A DNA stretch of 6,282 nucleotides from Bacillota bacterium (GTDB lineage: Bacteria > Bacillota > Clostridia > Lachnospirales > Lachnospiraceae): positions 1 to 6,282 of the forward strand of contig JAEZFH010000304.1 of assembly GCA_023437885.1 (NCBI GenBank). Direction: 5' to 3'. The position numbers were made by a program, and so were the translations under genes. Below, piece by piece: positions 5,613 to 6,282 of the stretch. Under the pieces are notes generated by a model. The model was not told where the DNA came from and ran no database searches. It was given only the letters and a program-made list of their open reading frames with translations. Numbering within the stretch: position 1 is the first letter of the stretch; each line of letters begins with the position of its first letter.

Positions 5613-5705
5613 ATATTTTTTTTATGAGTTATGTGAAAAAAATATCAATAAACCTAAATTTGGTACAGTCAAAAAACAAAAATTCATGGAAGTTAAGATT
5701 TGAAA

Positions 5706-5758
5706 AGGGAAAGTGGATTATTCCGGATAACTAAGATCGGAATCAATACACTTTCCCT
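5706..5758 (-). terminator. Hairpin terminator between convergent genes, best oriented for typA
   Basis: AGGGAAAGTG (5706-5715) pairs with CACTTTCCCT (5749-5758), 10 bp. Inside it ATTCCG pairs with CGGAAT (5720-5725 with 5738-5743), with a few extra A-T pairs between. Read on the minus strand the stem ends in CCCTTTT followed by CAAATCTT, a modest T tract, so it best terminates typA. On the plus strand the tail TCGTTATTTGCTCTT is only U-rich, but two-way use is plausible for a convergent pair. The rest of 5613-5877 holds a T8 run just after the HTH gene (5616-5623) and a small GCCG/CGGC stem (5806-5817), and no gene. Confidence 0.65.
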
Positions 5759-5877
5759 CGTTATTTGCTCTTAAATTAAGATCTGGGAATTCATCAGTCC
5801 GGCAGGCCGATTTCGGCGGATACGAATCTCTGCCCTTAGCATGAACTATTTCCGGATTAATGTAGCTCAGATTGATA

Positions 5878-6282
5878 TCAGCTATTCTGCCTGTTTCTGC
5901 GGTCCCTCATTCTCATGGTAGAATCAAGAATTTTTTTACGGATACGAAGACTTACCGGCGTAACCTCCAGCAACTCATCTGTTTCGATGAATTCCAGAGC
6001 CTGTTCCAGACTCAGCACCTTGGGCGGTGTCAGCCGCAGAGACTCGTCTGCACTGGAGGAGCGTGTATTGGTAAGCTGCTTTCTCTTGCACACATTTACC
6101 TCAATATCCTCAGCCTTGGGATTTTGTCCGACCACCATACCGGCGTAAACCTTTACCCCGGGGCCGATAAACAGGTTACCGCGTTCCTGGGCATTGAAAA
6201 GTCCATAAGTGATGCTCTCGCCGGACTCATATGCAATCAGGCTGCCGGTCTTGCGGTACTGGATATCACCCTTGTACGGACC
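5878..6282 (-). CDS. typA: Ribosome-associated GTPase TypA/BipA, C-terminal domain (5' end outside window)
   Basis: The last 134 codons of a translational GTPase related to EF-G that binds the 70S ribosome and supports ribosome assembly and stress growth. The visible part is the family-specific C-terminal domain, with the GTPase and EF-G-like domains beyond the window edge. Recognised segments are KTGSLIAYESGESITYGLFN, the ERGNLFIGPGVKVYAGMVVG stretch, EVNVCKRKQLTNTRSS (the LTN.R.S loop that contacts RNA in BipA), LRLTPPKVLSLEQALEFIE and DELLEVTPVSLRIRKKILD. The reading frame begins at base 6282 without an internal start. The stop is TGA at 5880-5878. The basic tail RMRDRRNRQNS is normal for the family. 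It is convergent with the HTH-Panacea gene; its 3' UTR of about 120 nt ends at the hairpin at 5706-5758. Confidence 0.95.
   Translation of the reverse strand, partial: GPYKGDIQYRKTGSLIAYESGESITYGLFNAQERGNLFIGPGVKVYAGMVVGQNPKAEDIEVNVCKRKQLTNTRSSSADESLRLTPPKVLSLEQALEFIETDELLEVTPVSLRIRKKILDSTMRMRDRRNRQNS

Noticed and set aside
5613..5645. Terminator right after the HTH gene
   Set aside because: ATATTTTTTT/AAAAAAATAT is a 10-bp inverted repeat made only of A-T pairs, and the T8 run precedes any stem. It does not look like an intrinsic terminator.

Overview
The window reads as chromosomal DNA from a low-GC, Gram-positive, probably spore-forming anaerobe of the Clostridia, possibly Lachnospiraceae. 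This rests on AT-rich third positions, AGGAGG-type ribosome binding sites, an AI-2E/YtvI-type membrane protein, and a TypA C-terminus of Firmicutes character. The organism assignment is an inference from style, not a database match.

Layout: (1) bases 1-2987, plus strand, hold a zinc-type ABC uptake operon in the order substrate-binding protein (znuA, 5' end outside the window), ATPase (znuC), permease (znuB). ZnuA would capture the metal outside the membrane, ZnuB would form the channel and ZnuC would drive transport. The long His/Glu-rich loop of ZnuA favours zinc over manganese. (2) Bases 2988-3540 carry no convincing gene. They contain an 11-bp perfect hairpin, about eight degenerate 38-nt tandem units, and an extended -10 promoter. 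(3) Bases 3541-4662, plus strand, encode a polytopic AI-2E family protein resembling YtvI. (4) Bases 4818-5612, plus strand, encode a helix-turn-helix protein with a C-terminal region resembling the Panacea/SocA (DUF4065) antitoxin domain, without a visible toxin partner. (5) Bases 5878-6282, minus strand, hold the C-terminal domain of the translational GTPase TypA/BipA, convergent with region 4 and separated from it by a hairpin terminator.

The unusual part is the first 3.4 kb. Three unrelated tandem repeat families lie in or beside the zinc operon: a 36-bp in-frame repeat in the ZnuA metal loop, a 14-bp non-coding array between znuC and znuB, and a 38-bp degenerate array after znuB. The 14-bp array contains an ATGA in most units. 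Because 14 leaves remainder 2 on division by 3, each ATG opens a five-codon reading frame whose TGA overlaps the ATG of the next unit. With one break near 2032-2045, this start/stop chain continues through a 9-codon and a 23-codon frame, and the last stop overlaps the znuB start codon. That makes a testable case for a translational coupling or reinitiation device, or for a coincidence built on slippage.
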